Shown one piece after another: positions 35,506-48,672 of a stretch of DNA of 64,000 bases. This DNA is from Lactarius indigo (taxonomy: Eukaryota; Basidiomycota; Agaricomycetes; Russulales; Russulaceae). Within the stretch, counting starts at the first letter, position 1; each line of letters opens with the position of its first letter. Below the pieces are notes generated by a model. It did no database searches, was not told the DNA's origin, and saw only the letters and a program-made list of their open reading frames with translations. Made by a program: the position numbers and the translations under genes. Location of the stretch: positions 1,674,001 to 1,738,000 of the forward strand of contig JAFKAC010000001.1 of the NCBI GenBank assembly GCA_025766275.1, given 5' to 3'.

Positions 35506-35960
35506 ATGTTCAAGATGGCACTGTGGCTTATCGATTACAGCGAAGAAAGCCTACGTGGTGAACAAGACCCCCATTGCATCCAGTACTGTAGATTACTTCC
35601 AAGAAGATCTTACATTCTTGCACAGCTATTCCTAGAGAGCAGCGTGGACGTGGACACACGAGGATCAGAACCCCACATCACACCCCTGTTACACTTGGCA
35701 AGGTACTATGGGTAAGATCACACAGGGTGCTCCTCGACCATGGTACCAAAGCCAATGCAGGGAGTATATGGGGCCAAATCCTATGCCTAATCGGAGGTTG
35801 CTCCTAAGAAGATTTGCACAGCTAAGGTAGGGCACGGCATGGGTGCGAATGTACAAGACCATATTACTGTACATCCACGTTCCATATGGCATATTCCAGT
35901 GGGGACACGAATACTTCGGGTTCTTTTCTTGACCATGGAGCCGATATTGCAGCGGTTTTC
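35506..35960 (+). pseudogene. Ankyrin-repeat debris of a STAND-type gene
   Basis: Short translated pieces in changing frames match ankyrin units: LFLESSVDVDTRGSE, then T-P-L-L-H-L-A-R-Y-Y-G, then V-L-L-D-H-G-T-K-A-N-A-G. They lie downstream of, and on the same strand as, the NACHT fragments of array B. All may be remains of one old STAND gene pointing away from the intact one. No complete repeat is open. Confidence 0.55.
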
Positions 35961-36284
35961 ATATCGATAGCGATAGAACACGTCCCCAAAATGGGTTGAG
36001 TAGGTGGGGTGAGCGGAGAATGAGGATAACTACTTATATGAACTGAGTTTGGTAATTATCTGATGTTTTTAATTTCGAAAAAAATTCGATAGCCAACAAG
36101 CCTCGGCAATTCAACCGATGGGAGTTCTCGAAATCCCGTCTACCTTGGGAAAGCGCTCTATCGTATACCGTATTACGCCCCACGACATCCACTTTCCTAT
36201 TCTACGGCAAATTCTCGTCTCGTTACATATCAATTACAGTGTCATGTACGTGGCGAAACCCAACCAACTTAAATTTGCAACAAC
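35961..36284. other. Short intergenic region
   Basis: About 320 bp after the ankyrin debris and 3' of the giant gene. AT-rich around 36065-36090. No feature recognised; it probably contains the giant gene's 3' UTR. Confidence 0.4.
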
Positions 36285-39200
36285 TCACTCTTCCCTAACC
36301 CACGACGCAAACTCACTGCTCAAGGGACGAGCATCTAAAACCCGACCGAGGTCCGTCCCACCGAAACCCATTCCTTTCGTTCGTAACCCCATCAATCTCT
36401 TGAACGTAGCTATCGCGCTGGTAGTAAGCGGCGAGCTCTGGCCGGTACGGTACGCCGTAGGCACAAATCCATCGACCTCGATACGCTCTGCACCTGGATG
36501 CGCCATGTGTAACGCAAGTAACACGCACACCCGTCGGTACTCCTTCTCACTGTCGAAGTAGAGTTGACCTGCAAATAGATTCAGCTCGGTTTGGAGGTGT
36601 GCGGCGGCGGTCCATTCCTCGGCCGGCGACTCTGGGATGGAATAGAACGTAAGGTCTGAGAAGGACCGCATGGAGGAAGTGACCCGTGGTGAGTAAATAT
36701 GGAGTCGGACCTTTCCGCTCTGGCGTATGATGGGGAGTAGTTCGTTCGCCTCATATGGGCTAATCACGATCGCAACGCCTTTCCTCCCAGATCCGCTTGA
36801 CAAAATCCAATTGACGGGGCGGAGGTAATCAGTCAAGCGCGTGGTACTGGAGTTCGTGGTGGTGATGGCAAAGTCTGTCGTCGCAAGTGGAGTCGGGGAC
36901 CATCTCTTCATCGAATTCAGGGCCTCGTCGATTCCAGTCGGGGTGAACAGCGGGATAATGTGTCTCGAAGGCTCGGCAAGTATTCCGGTACTAACGAAAT
37001 TGCGGATCTCGTCGCAGACGGTATGCTTCGCGGGGTGGACCTTTGGAGGGAGCTCCAGATGACGCTCCCGCTCAACTTCGTGATTCACTTCTCGCTCCTG
37101 CTCTTCTGCCATCCGTACGTCAATCAACCGAGTTACTCCAAGGCGTTCCAGTCGTTCTCGTAAAGACGGAATGCTGTTTATTTCGGAGCTCAACACGGCG
37201 CCTTGTGCACCCGAAACCGGTTCGTACATTTCTTCGAGAGTTTTTGATTCGGGTTGTAACCAGGAATTCCTCAAAACTCCCAGGTCTTCATTTGAACTCC
37301 ATTGCTTGTACGCTGAAAACCGCCGGTGGTGGTCAACTCCTTGCTGCGCCCAGTGCGGGAGATGGTGAGCAATATCCGAACAAGTCTCGTGCATGGCCCA
37401 ACGGAGGATGTCGATCACATGTACGCCATTCTCAGGCTCATTGCCTCTCGGAATGAGGCGACGAATGCGACGGTCGACTTCACCTGGTGCAAAGAACATT
37501 ACCGATTGGCCCTTCCCCAGTTGGCGCATCCGCATACACCCTACAATTGCTTAGCCTATACTTTTCTCGTTTATACAACGACTCACCTTGTAGCAGCCTA
37601 TCTTTGGTGACCTTCGGCCCGAGCGTGACTGCCGCGCGAGTTCCTCGAGGAAGCTTCAAATCCGTCCCCCGTGTATGTGCGTCATCGAGGTATATGATGC
37701 ACTTATCGAGCTGCCGATTGAAGGGAGAAGAGATGAACGGTTCGATGGTTCCGTCCTGGGTGAGCACGGTAAGGTGGTCCAATTCATTGAAGAAGACAGC
37801 CGCGTCGATATGGGGTTTAAGGGAGAGCCAGTATCGCGCCAACTCCTCGTTCTGTAGCTCTAGCATTTGTGCTCCGACGTCCAATAATACTCGAATCTCG
37901 GGATCGTGTCTGATCAGTCGCCGTAAGAAAGCCTCCGCGGATTCACGTTCGCCGTTGATACCTTCAGTACACTCGTAGTAATTGTTTTCTGCCTGGAGGA
38001 GGTACTGCAAGACGAGCGCATTGGTGCTGAGCTGGGAGACAGGGTCCTCCTGAGTTATTGATGTCGGTAAGAGATAGCGATTGTCGTTTGTGCCGCTGAA
38101 ACCTGTAGTCACGTTTGACTTGTTTTCTACCAGATCCCAGGCTGACGTGGAAAGTTTATACGGGAACTCTTTGGCGGCTCGGGGGAAGACCACTTGGGAC
38201 AGGTAGAAATCTATGACTTTTGTATTCCTCGAGAATAGCGGGATAAGGTAGACATTGACTTGGGTGTCGTCGTTCGTATTTATGCCATTGACCAGTCGTA
38301 GTGAAGTGGGAATGCCCTCCCCAAATTCGACCCACTGATCGTATTCCATGTCGGGATTGTCCAGCTTGGTGAGTAAGTCGAAGCACTGGAGTACTTGCTG
38401 CCTTGTTAGACCACCGTAGTAATAGCTGAGACAAGTTAGTGTAATGGCTACGTCCGGGTGACCAAACTCTGCCCTCAAACTTGGCACATCCTACGTTTGT
38501 CTTGAGCTAAGTTCCTTGATTGGATAGACTACCTGGGGACCCACCTTTGCACGATATGGCACAGCTAGTAATGTCCTACTGGGATCGAGTCCATAGTCCA
38601 CTCGCCACCGGCGTTCTCTCAGCACGTAGCCGAGGATACCTTCGCCATCAACCAGGAGCCCACGGAGCAAAAGAATTCCGTTCCATAAGGTTGTTCCGGC
38701 ACATTGTGACCGGATCAGCTGGTGATCATCGACGGAGATCTCCTTTTGTATTATGAAGCGGCGAATGGCATCTCGAATTGATGGTGAGAGAACTGCCAAC
38801 GAAAGTGTAGATAAAGCGCCTCCGAGAGCGTCCTCGGTAATGAGTGAAGATATCCGCTGAGAAACCTCTTGATCGAGGATCCGCATCATGGGAAATCCTT
38901 TCTGGGTCCGATCGAGCTCGAACATCTTCGGAAAACTGGCGTGCAACTGCGGGGCATGTGCCTGTAATCGACTGAGCACCTGTTGCGTCGTGAACCAACG
39001 ATTTGGATGATCTTGAACAGGCATTTGCTCCCCTTCGGTGTAGACTAATTGATACCGAACGTGGAGTATCTCATCGCTCTCATCGAGTACGTCGCGCGAT
39101 GCTTTAGCTAGCCAATCGTGTAGAGCTTTGAGTTCGTTAGCAACGGAGTGTTTCTTGTGGTCGTCGCGGGACGCCAAGAGGGTATCGATACACATCAGTT

Positions 39201-42200
39201 TCTGCGAGAGTAAATATTCGGGTTGCGTCACGAGGACACCGCCTTCTGAAGCGCACTTTTTGTAGAGGGCGGAAATACTTTTGACCACAGATGCGCTCAT
39301 TGGCAGATTCCTGGAGAACGGAACGTAGAAAATGCGTCGATCGGTGAGATCAGAAAGCCTTCCGAGGAGCAGTTGGTACATTTGGTTGGATAATGGCTTG
39401 AGCGTCACGATTCTCGCAAGGTTCGAACCGTCAGCTAGAGTTGCAGCGACAATCGGTACAATAACCGACGACTTCCCCTCTCCCATGTTGAGCTGGAGCG
39501 ATGCACTCCGCTTACATGTAGGAGATATCATCTCACGTGCAATTGCTAGTTGCAGCGGACGCGCCAAAAAGTTCGCGTCGATCTAACAACGCCGATTGTT
39601 AGTGTTCGTAAACGGCACAGGGAAATTAACTAACTTGGATCAGGAGCCAGTCAGGAGAACAAGCGGCGACTACTTCCTCACAAATGGTTTCCGCTTCTCG
39701 GAGGAGTTCCTCGTCCCGGCGTCTCGACGAAAGCTCGAGCAGACGCTGAGATTGTTGATATTTGATGAAAGCTACTGCATAGCGGGTGATGGCGCGTTTC
39801 CATTGGTCAGTTAGTGTGTGGACGCGATCCCTCGACAATTCGCGTAGAACCGATCGCGGCGTTATTCGGGGCAAGAGACCGGAAATATGAAGAACGTATT
39901 CTGTTCTCTGAGACGGCGCAAGGGCCCCTGAAATCTCAGAAAATATTGCGTCCTTCCATTCAGAACATAAGTCACGATACGAGCGTAAAGCCCCATGCGA
40001 AGGAACGCCATGCTGAACAAGAAAAGGAGCTCTCTTTCTCAGCAAGTCGGTGTAACTCTTGTTCAGGTCTTCTCCGTAGAGCTGTAGTAACGACTCCCGA
40101 GAGTGTCGGAGCTCCTGAATAAGAGAACTGAGAGCATCCTCCCCGGTTGACGGTGGGTTAATTTCAACCGCCAGCGCCACAGCGGAAGGCACGATGCAGC
40201 CGGACGGAGGCCATTCGCTAATCGGCGGCTGTGGGGAGTTGGCTCGAGACATCAGTAGGTCTCGAAGCGAGGGAGTTGACGCCTTGGATGGTCTCGCGCC
40301 GAAATGGGGAGAAAACTTGTAGGGAGAATTAGGGGGAATACTGGTCTCGTAATGGTCCAAGATGGCCTGTAAACGAAATATATGGTCCCTGAAGTCGATA
40401 TTCCGAGAAATTGATTTCAGATAAGCCTCAACGCCTCCTTTGCATTTTGGTACGTTGAACCACTGGTGTGGAAGATCGCACCAAATTTTGGGCCACCGTT
40501 CCACTGTTGTCCGCGCCGCCTTTGACGTTATTTCGCTAATGGACTTGTCATACTCTTGCTTTCGTTCCTTCTTAATATTTTTCTTCTTTACAGCTCGGAC
40601 CGCTATGGTTTGCGCAGGGGTTCGCTCCACGGGGAGAGCAAACTGAGACATCAATTTTACCAATCGTGCACGGTCCGGATATGTGCCGTCCGAAAGTACG
40701 AAGTGAGGATCTGGAGGGCGTGTAAGACCACGGAATCTCGTGTCCGTCGCAAAGATTAGAATGAGTGGAAGAATATCCGTGTAATTGGTCCCACTGAAGC
40801 TGGCCGCGGAAAGGCTGAAGGCTAACTTGACCTTGGAGTCTTGAGGATCGCAAGATAATGCCTCCTGGCAGACATCGTATATCCTGAGCCAATCCTTCGC
40901 GGGATTGAAAGTAAGCCAGTATCGACTATATCGAAGGGAAACCGCGTTCTCGGCAGGGCCAACTGATTTCCATGATTGCATCGTGTCCCATGGCTTCAGC
41001 GATTTGCGAGAAAGGCAGGGCCGGTCGTTCCATATAGACCATGACATCTGGTAAGCGGCATGCTCAACGCCTTGCCCATTGGTTATGTCCCTTGACTTGT
41101 ACACGACGTCCTTTGGACTTGGAGCATGCGAATGCCTCAAGCCCTGCAAATCATGTGGATAATACACCTTGTTACGAGAGGCCGTTCGAGTCAGCAACGA
41201 GGCTTCCCGAGGAGGAATCTTGAAGACGACGGGTTTGTCATAGAGCGCTTCGATTGCACGTGCGTGGTCAAGAATCGAAAGCACAGCTGGGTAAAAGTCG
41301 TGGTGCTGTGAGAGAACAGGAAGGCTGTTCCACTCCACCGTAACCATCGACCTTAGGTGTGGCGGATAATACACTCTTCTTGGCGTCAAATCGCTTATCA
41401 CTTCTAAGAGTTTTGCATCGTCCTTGTCTAGTCTTTGAAACGACAGGAAAGCGGCGCTTTGCAACATGTTCAGGGATTCTTCGGTCCCGGTGTGTCCGAG
41501 TAATGGATCGGGGAGGCAATGGCTAGTGAGCGCGTGCAAATAGCATTGGTACAGCTTGCTACGCAGGCTCACGTTTCCAGTGAGACGTCCCAGATCGGCG
41601 TCTATGGCATACTCGTGCCAGTGAACGTGACGTGCCGTTCCCGTCTTTATGGAAACACTGGCAAAGTCACCTTCCAATCCAAACTCGATATTTCCCTGTG
41701 GAATAATGACTCGTCGCGGCATCTCCGAAGAGGTGTTGTTCGAGCGCAAGACGAGTTGATTTTTGAGTCCAACCATGGTGCCACAAGACTGGAATTCATC
41801 GATGACGTAGCCGGGCATGCTTCGACACTCCAGTTCTGAGTCGTCATTGATGAAGAATATGAGGCGCAGCCGACTGAGGGAAGCTTCTAGTGCTTGGTTT
41901 GTGTGCGTAATGATAACATGCTCCGGAGATTCCAGCGCAGAAAGGACGCGGGATATCGTTTGGAAGGTAGGTGAACGAACATCGATCAGATGTATGGAGG
42001 TAGCACTATCTCCGGCAAACTTGCGGAACAGGGATCGGGTATCATCTGCACGGATGCTGAGTCGCCAATTGGAGGGATCTGGAGTCCAAGGGGATTCAAC
42101 AGGGCGGAATTCGACTTCTCCAGTGCCAAGGTCGAGCCAGTGTACGCAGTCATCCACGAAAGCCTTCGGGAAGTCACCAACGAATACACCGCGTGGAACA

Positions 42201-45200
42201 AACTGTAAGAGTTGAGAATTTCCTGGTTGCCGAGCTTGCAGAGTTAAATCAGCACCCCGCAGCGAAAACAATATCTTTAGCCCGCATTAGCCGCTGTTGA
42301 ACATCGACGATAACCATAGCCCACCTGGTACCCCGACACACTTGATCGGGTCATAAATTCCATCGAAGGGGTATCAGCAGGAACTACATCAAGAACCCGC
42401 TGAAAAGAGCACGTGAACATGTGTGAAAAGCGTAGGTCAGAACAACGATAACACTCACGGTTCCTAGGACGCTTGCGTAAGTTGAATGTTCGACGATCTT
42501 TTGCGGCAGTCTGCCGAAAGGGTTCCCTCCGACAAGTAACTGTCCGGTCAATAGATTATAATGGACCTCCTGTCCACCCTCCACGATACAGGAGATCCAC
42601 CGTGAGTTAGGGATGGGGAGCACACGCCAATTCGAAGAGGTCTGCCGGCGGAACCCCAGCCATAAATTTGCGAGGCCGTGATCGAAGCCCGATGGGTTGG
42701 ACTCTACGCTTTCACGGAGAGACGGCTCGAGAAAGTGAAGCAGACGACGATGTCTATTGAGAAGTCGAGTGAGATAACGAGAGTCATCGTCTTTGACAAT
42801 CGATGGGGTGTTGTCATGCACAATCACTGCGCAATGCACAGCTATAGCAATATCGCCGTCGCTAGAAAGTGTCCCTGGTACATGCTCCAGGCAAACATCG
42901 TAGGTGGAGAAACACGTCGCTGCCAGTATGCACAGTCGCCTGCGCAAGTTAGCGCGCGGGGTTTCATCATCGGTCGCCTCTAATTTTGAACCAAGCTCGC
43001 TAATCCACCTATGTGCTACGCTCCGTGCCCTCCGGAGTAACGCATAGGCACTTTGATGAATATCGGGATCGTGAACAGAAGATAGGAGGCGACTGGTTAG
43101 AAGAGCTACAGTTTGTTGAACTAACGGCGGGATGTAGCGAAGGTGGAGCGAACATACCAATCGTCCTGACGGTGACTTCCTCTAGCCAGTTAGCTTCTAT
43201 TCTTCCGAGAAGACCCTCTAGTTCATGTAGAAGTGCCCATCCGAAGCTGGGAACTTCAAGGTCGGCGTGCCACTCACGAACACCATCCGACGATGGGCCA
43301 AGATGCCATGCCGCCTGAGTGATTAGCGTATGTACCCCCTCGCGGCGAAATGAGAGAGAGGGCGAAGATAGCTCCCTTGCTATGTTTAGCCACTGCAAAC
43401 GTGGCCCGCTGCGCAACCCAGAAAATGCAATATACTCGTGAGGGCTCAACTCTGGGGGGCAGTCAGCCTGAGCAGCGATTACCTCATTAGAAGTATGACG
43501 TGTTCCAGTCACAAAGGAGTGGATCTTGCTGTACGGAGATGACGTGGGGAGAGGGGGGGTGCAGAAGTTTGCAATGGTACATCCAAGAAACGGCCTCCCT
43601 GCCCAGGATTTGCCCGTACGGTCAAACAATTTAAAGGATAGCCCGTTGTTGAGTAAAACCTGAGATTGGCTAGCAGGAATCTGAACCGCCTTGTAATGAC
43701 TTCGGTCGCGGAACGACTTCGTGGTGGATGCGATCGTGATCCGGTGGTATGAGTGACGCACTGCCCAAGATTTTAAACCAGAGAAGGTGTCTAGAAAGTG
43801 CTTTGGTTGGTCGGCCGTCCCAATGTCGCGGGTTATTTTATAGGTGACCTCACGCCATGTGGAAAACGCACGTGGTGGAGAAAGCTCGAACACTACCAAT
43901 TGTATTTGTCCCGGATCCTGCGGAAGTGGCCATTCGTGGATATCAATCCTCAAGCTATTGGCAAAGGTCTCTTTGCGACATTTTTCACAATTTGACCTGA
44001 GATGGTTCAAGTTTCCTTTCTTGTCTAGTACGGAGGTGTGACTCATCGCTGAGGCTGCGTCCTTAAGTGATTGCCACCGCTGGTTCAGAGAGGAGAGTTC
44101 AGAGAGCTTTTGAGTCTGCTCTTCCGAAGCACGTTGGGTGATTTCAACATAGAGTTGTTGTAGCCTTTGGGAAGCACGGAAATACTGCACGGCAAATGAC
44201 GATTCGGTGATATTGTCCGAGAAGATGGACGTCGCGTGGGAGGCTTTCTCATGCCGGTCTAAAATGTACTCTTCAATGAGCATGGCACGTCGTAGGGAGC
44301 CGGAGCGATGGAGGAGTAGGGGGTGAAGGATTTCTTTAGGAATTTCCGGTGAATAAAATGCTAGGAGAGGGCACTGTTGGAGGGCCAAAGTATCCAACGC
44401 CATCCAAAGATCCATGACTGTTAAAATCATAACTGAGTTATCCTCGGGATCGGCACCATAGATGACCCTCGCGACGGAAAAATACTCCTCGATGCAAGTC
44501 GCGATCACATCTGGAGCGTTGTCGTCGTGCAGAAACATATCGACCCAATAATCCAGATATCTCTCGACGGACAATTCGAAGTCCGCGAGAGCGGCGCGAT
44601 TGTCCTCTGCGATAGCGGCTGCGAGTCGGCCGCCCAAAAAAAGAACAAAGTTTGATGTATTTGCGAGACGTGGTCGATGAGAAGGGTTAAATCGTTTCGG
44701 GGAGTAGCCGCGAAATGTCGAATGAAGTGCCTTCATGAGGTATTGGCGTGAATTGTCGAGCGTGAGCATAGAATCGCTGACGATGTCCAGCTCCTCGGGG
44801 CGCCATGCCAGAGAAATTGATCGGCTCCTCTGAAAACTTGTCCACCGTTTTTGAAGAAGTGTCTCTGTCTTCTTAGCGGCGCCGTACACAGCTTGATAGA
44901 CCTCGTCCAAAATAGAGGGGCCTAACTTTGAAAGACGTCGCGCTATCTTGGCCCTCATAAAATGGAGCGTTTCGCTTGAAAAGCTCTTTGTGATGGAAAC
45001 TTGGAGAAGGTACGCGTGGAAAAAGAGCATAAACGTCTTGTACATGTCGCTTTCCAGAGAGGTTTGGAGGGCCACCCTGATGACCAGCCATAATGGTGAT
45101 CTGCGCCAAGGTTTGTAAGCGCCTTTCCAAAGAACTTCATCTCCTATCCGTTTCGTGATACGATCTACAGTGGCCGGTTGACCGAAGCCTCTCAAAACTC

Positions 45201-45879
45201 CCACTAATAGCTCAGATATATATCTTGGGTCGGTGCTCTCGCGGACTTCGCGTACGGTGGATCCTGCCTTGACCGTAGTCGCAGTAGAATCCAAAACGTC
45301 AACGTCCATTTGGATGAGAAAGGAGGCGAGCTCTCGTAGGAAACATTGATTGAAAAAGATCTCGGAGGAGACCTGGACCGCAGGGCCGGGATAGGAACAA
45401 AGGAGCCTGCCGTTAGTAGACACGATGACGCTGTTTGGCGGGGAGACCTCGAATATCTCGAATCGAACATGATCGACAAGTACGCGAATGACGACAGCGG
45501 CATTCTGCGCTCGAACATGCATTACGAAGACATCTAGAATTGACGATGAACGACGATACAACACGTGGGAATTCGACCCACCTCCGACTGCGAGAACTGA
45601 TAAGGCGCCTTCGAGTTCCGTCTCTACTAGGGGTGCCCTCGCAGTCTGGTAGATGGTACCCATCATTTTCATCACCCGAGCCCATATCGACTGCTGAGTG
45701 GGTGTGAGGTACTGGCGGAAAGCTCGAGCGGCTTGTATAAGGACGTGGCAAAGCGCTACATTTGTGCCGCCTTCAGCTCTTTCCGTCGGGGCTTTTTGAG
45801 GAAGCCTCGGGGGAAGAAATACATGCTCGACAACCGAGAGTAAATCGTCGGGATTGATATCAGTTACAGGGGGATCCAT
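36285..45879 (-). CDS. Giant DUF6606-DUF3638-DUF3645 protein with helicase-like motor motifs
   Basis: Seven exons encode about 3,100 residues: 45879-43194, from ~43157 or ~43142 to 42458, 42399-42325, 42274-39635, 39582-38533, 38490-37587 and 37540-36285. The N-terminal ~900 residues match DUF6606 (LSVVEHVFLPPRLPQ, then WARVMKMMGTIYQ). The DUF3638 core starts near residue 2050 with LQLNMGEGKSSVIVP, and DUF3645 follows. Database names such as 'ubiquitinyl hydrolase' exist for this family, but I see no basis to assign that activity. The core contains G-E-G-K-S-S, T-L-K-P-L-S, V-T-Q-P-E-Y, D-E-S-D-E, T-R-G-T-D-L and C-M-R-M-R-Q-L-G-K-G-Q in SF2/SecA-like order. The ATG at 45879 gives MDPPVTD. 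All junctions are in phase; only the acceptor of intron 1 is ambiguous by 15 bp. Cellular role unknown. Confidence 0.88.
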
Positions 45880-46201
45880 TTCGTTCGGAGGGACAGACAA
45901 TGCGGCACTAGAAGTAGAAGGACCTGGGCCTAACCTTTGAGCTTATTCAACTAGCCACGCGCCTCAGCAGAAGCGCCGCAATGAAAGGCGGCAGGTCATC
46001 CACATAACGGTAGGCGCTAGGGCGTTGCCGGTGAGATACACTTAGTTCGTGGTGCTGTCCTGCCCAAGGGAGTACTGTATCTGCTATGAGGACTTGACTT
46101 ATATTTCGAGAGACACTAGAGTTACATGTGAACAACCAACCAGGGTTGCCAAGTCATGAAAACGTTTCGACAAAAACATACAGGGAAATATCGTGATTGG
46201 T
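45880..46201. other. Short intergenic region
   Basis: About 320 bp between the giant gene's start and MED11's stop (both minus strand). It must hold the giant gene's promoter and the MED11 3' UTR. Nothing further recognised. Confidence 0.4.
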
Positions 46202-46904
46202 TCACCCCGGCGCGCCCATGAAAACATCGTCTTCGCCCCCACCCACCTCGCTCGTGACGGTGGCGGACACCCCACGCTCTGTTACCTCGGCGCGACGTGC
46301 GTCGCGCAGCCTAGTGAGGGCATTTAGTACGCCATGCCACGCGTCGCGCTCAACTCGCTCCTCAAGCAGACCACGCGTCTGCTCCTTCACACCTTCGCCA
46401 TCAGCATCTGACGAGAGCTGCAGCCCTCCAGGCGCGGGTGGGGAGGGCAGCCCGACGCCCTGCGGGGGCGGGACGAACCCTACTGGCGGGGCGGTGAGGA
46501 CGGCGGGGGAGATGCGTGCGGCGCGGATGTGTGCTAGTGAAGAGCGGAGGGCCATTTGTATGCTCTGTAGCGGCTGTGAGTCAGAAGGAGAGGACGGGGG
46601 GAGGTACGCACGTCGAGGGTTTCAAAGTATTTGCCAACCTCGACAACGAATTGTTCGCTGCGCTCGTCGCCCTGCGGGAGCCCGGCGTCTGGCGCATCCG
46701 TTTGAGGGAGGGAAAGGAGAGCGAGAGAGGAGGAGGCGAGGGAGAGGAGGCGACCGATATCCTGGAACGCGCGTCAGCGGTAAAAGAACGCAGGCAGAGA
46801 GGTGGGGTGGGGACGTTTTCCACTCGACCTAGGTCGTGTATTTGACGAGCTGTACGAGACGAGTTCCATATGACGTCTTCTGGCTCGGGCACTGGCAATG
46901 ACAT
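46202..46904 (-). CDS. MED11: Mediator complex subunit 11
   Basis: Small head-module subunit of the RNA polymerase II Mediator. Three exons (46904-46815, 46761-46612, 46564-46202) give 200 residues. The conserved Med11 helices are SSRTARQIHDLGRVE joined across intron 1 to NDIGRLLSLASSSLALLSLP. Then VVEVGKYFETLD joins across intron 2 to SIQMALRSSLAHIRAARISP. The frame change forced by the introns explains why unspliced translation looks like Pro/Ser-rich noise in exon 2. The C-terminal part (PPVGFVPPPQGVGLP, then EERVERDAWHGVLNALTRL) is typical of Agaricomycete Med11, which is longer than the yeast protein. Start ATG at 46904 (MSLPVPEPEDV). Confidence 0.82.
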
Positions 46905-47481
46905 GACTCGGACACCTCGACGTTGAGTTAAACACACCCTCGGGGATATCGGGCCGTGTATTCCCTCTGCTCGCTCATAGGAGCTACTCCATACTTGTAC
47001 AATAAACAAGCATTATCCCGGTTTGCGTGAAATTTCGGGAAAGTCATGGAGAAGTAAGAGACACGTGCTACTATGCGAAGAAGGTACACAGACGGAATAA
47101 CGGCAATTGATACAGAGAGCTATAGGGCGTGCATGTATGGGCGCCAGCTACTAAAACCATGAGAACAGTATGGAAGGTTCGGGATTGATGGTGTGTTTTG
47201 GGTGACGCGAAGAATGAAGGGGACCGTAAGAAAAATGTGAAGTATGGCGCGTGTGTTCGGGAAACGGGAACGGGAACGGTATATAATAAAGTAAAGAAAC
47301 AGAAGACGAGGCATGATTGGAGGCGAATGTCCAAGGTCTAATGAATGTATGCGAGAGGGCGCAGTACATAGTGCATGTATGGGTACAGTATTGACGGGGC
47401 GTTAGAAGGGAGGATACAAAGAAGGATACGATACTGCATTTCTTGGGGTTGTTCCTTTTCGTCAAGTCAAGGGATGAACGC
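46905..47481. other. Intergenic stretch, nothing recognised
   Basis: About 580 bp between MED11's start and the 3' end of the BTB-like gene. It contains the MED11 promoter by position. No motif or coding region supported. Confidence 0.45.
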
Positions 47482-48672
47482 CTAGACGGTTCTCTGTCGA
47501 TGGTCGTCAGTAAACGGGAATATTGCGAGTAACAGCAAGCTAACTTTAACTATAGACCACTGCGCAACCAAGCTGTTGACCCGCTCGCGTAAGAGCTGTT
47601 TACACGAATCACAAGCCAGGTAGTCGCCCAACGGACGCAGTGCTGCTTCGATAGCGTGCGTAGACAGGTCTATTTCGGCGCTGCATTAATGGAAGGTGTC
47701 ATTGCGTGGAATTTGCATCGACGACTCACCCGGTCTCACGTCCCATGCAAGATATGCAGATGCGAGTGCCCAGGCCCTCGTCAACTTCTTCTGCTCCGAA
47801 AAATCACAGGTGGGGGTTGGCACGTGCGGCTGTGGAGGAGGGAGGAGCAAGCGCTTGAGCGCCTCCACGCGACCCAAGTGCAAGTAAAAGAGCCGCTTGA
47901 GGTACAGTGGGCCCATTTTGACGGCCAGCTCGTCCGTGAGCGAGGCGAGCGGGTACGACAACAGAAAGCTGGAAATCGGGATCGCGAGATGGTGGAGGTC
48001 GTAACTCCCTGCGAGAGCATAGAACTCGATCGGTGCCTGGGAAGCGGTGCCGAGAAAGAGCGTATATAGTGGCGTGGCTGGGGCTAAGTACGTCTTCACT
48101 GACAGGCCGTACTCCTCCAGGGATTCGACAGCCGAGATGACCGCGTCTGGAGTGGGAGCGTAGTGCGCTGCAGACATGTTGTAGATAGTATGCAGCAAAA
48201 TGTTGAGAACGATCGAGTCGAGGTGAAGAGGAAGGATGTTTCCCGCGTCTTCTGGCTGGCTATGTTCTTTGGGAGGGAGAAGTGAGTTGAATCCATTGGT
48301 CGACGCGGCGACTATTTTGTGCTCGTGGACGTAGAAAAAGACAGAATCCGAAGACAGAATGATGAGGTCCGTCGGTAGCACTACATCGAGTTCGGCGCCA
48401 GGAAAGAAAGTAGTAGAGACGGAGATCATCGTTTGTTCCCTCTCCTCTGGGGGCGTCCCGTGGACGGAAGTCTGGGACGACGAAATGGAGGGCTTTCCAC
48501 GCCGCAACAAAAGATCACGTACAGGAGGCGTAGGAATTTGTGTCGCAGAAACTGATCTCGACAGAGGGGGTCGCACAACGCTGGACGGGAGCTTATCAGC
48601 AGGAAGCGCAGAATCTTGAGCAAGTCCGTCAGAAACGAACTGCAAGATAGAGTCCCATTCGTTTGCTTCCAT
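47482..48672 (-). CDS. BTB-type protein of an Agaricomycete family
   Basis: Three exons (48672-47730, 47669-47545, 47493-47482) encode 359 residues; the last exon is only 12 bp (R-T-V-stop). The N-terminal ~90 residues are Ser/Pro-rich and look disordered. The middle contains a BTB-like core: DVVLPTDLIILSSDSVFFYVHEHKIVAAST, then LPLHLDSIVLNILLHTIYN. After it come a helical C-terminal region (EFYALAGSYDLHHLAIPISS, YLKRLFYLHLGRVEALKRLL) and the conserved end LGDYLACDSCKQLLRERV with a C-x2-C pair. This architecture recurs in mushroom genomes without a known function. Start ATG at 48672 (MEANEWD). Confidence 0.8.

Noticed and set aside
36285..45900. Six separate minus-strand genes
   Set aside because: The open frames join through short in-phase introns into one DUF6606-DUF3638-DUF3645 gene. 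Splitting them would cut conserved domains.
46581..47009. Pro/Ser-rich 142-codon protein
   Set aside because: This is an unspliced misreading of MED11. Splicing out 46762-46814 changes frame and gives the conserved Med11 helices.
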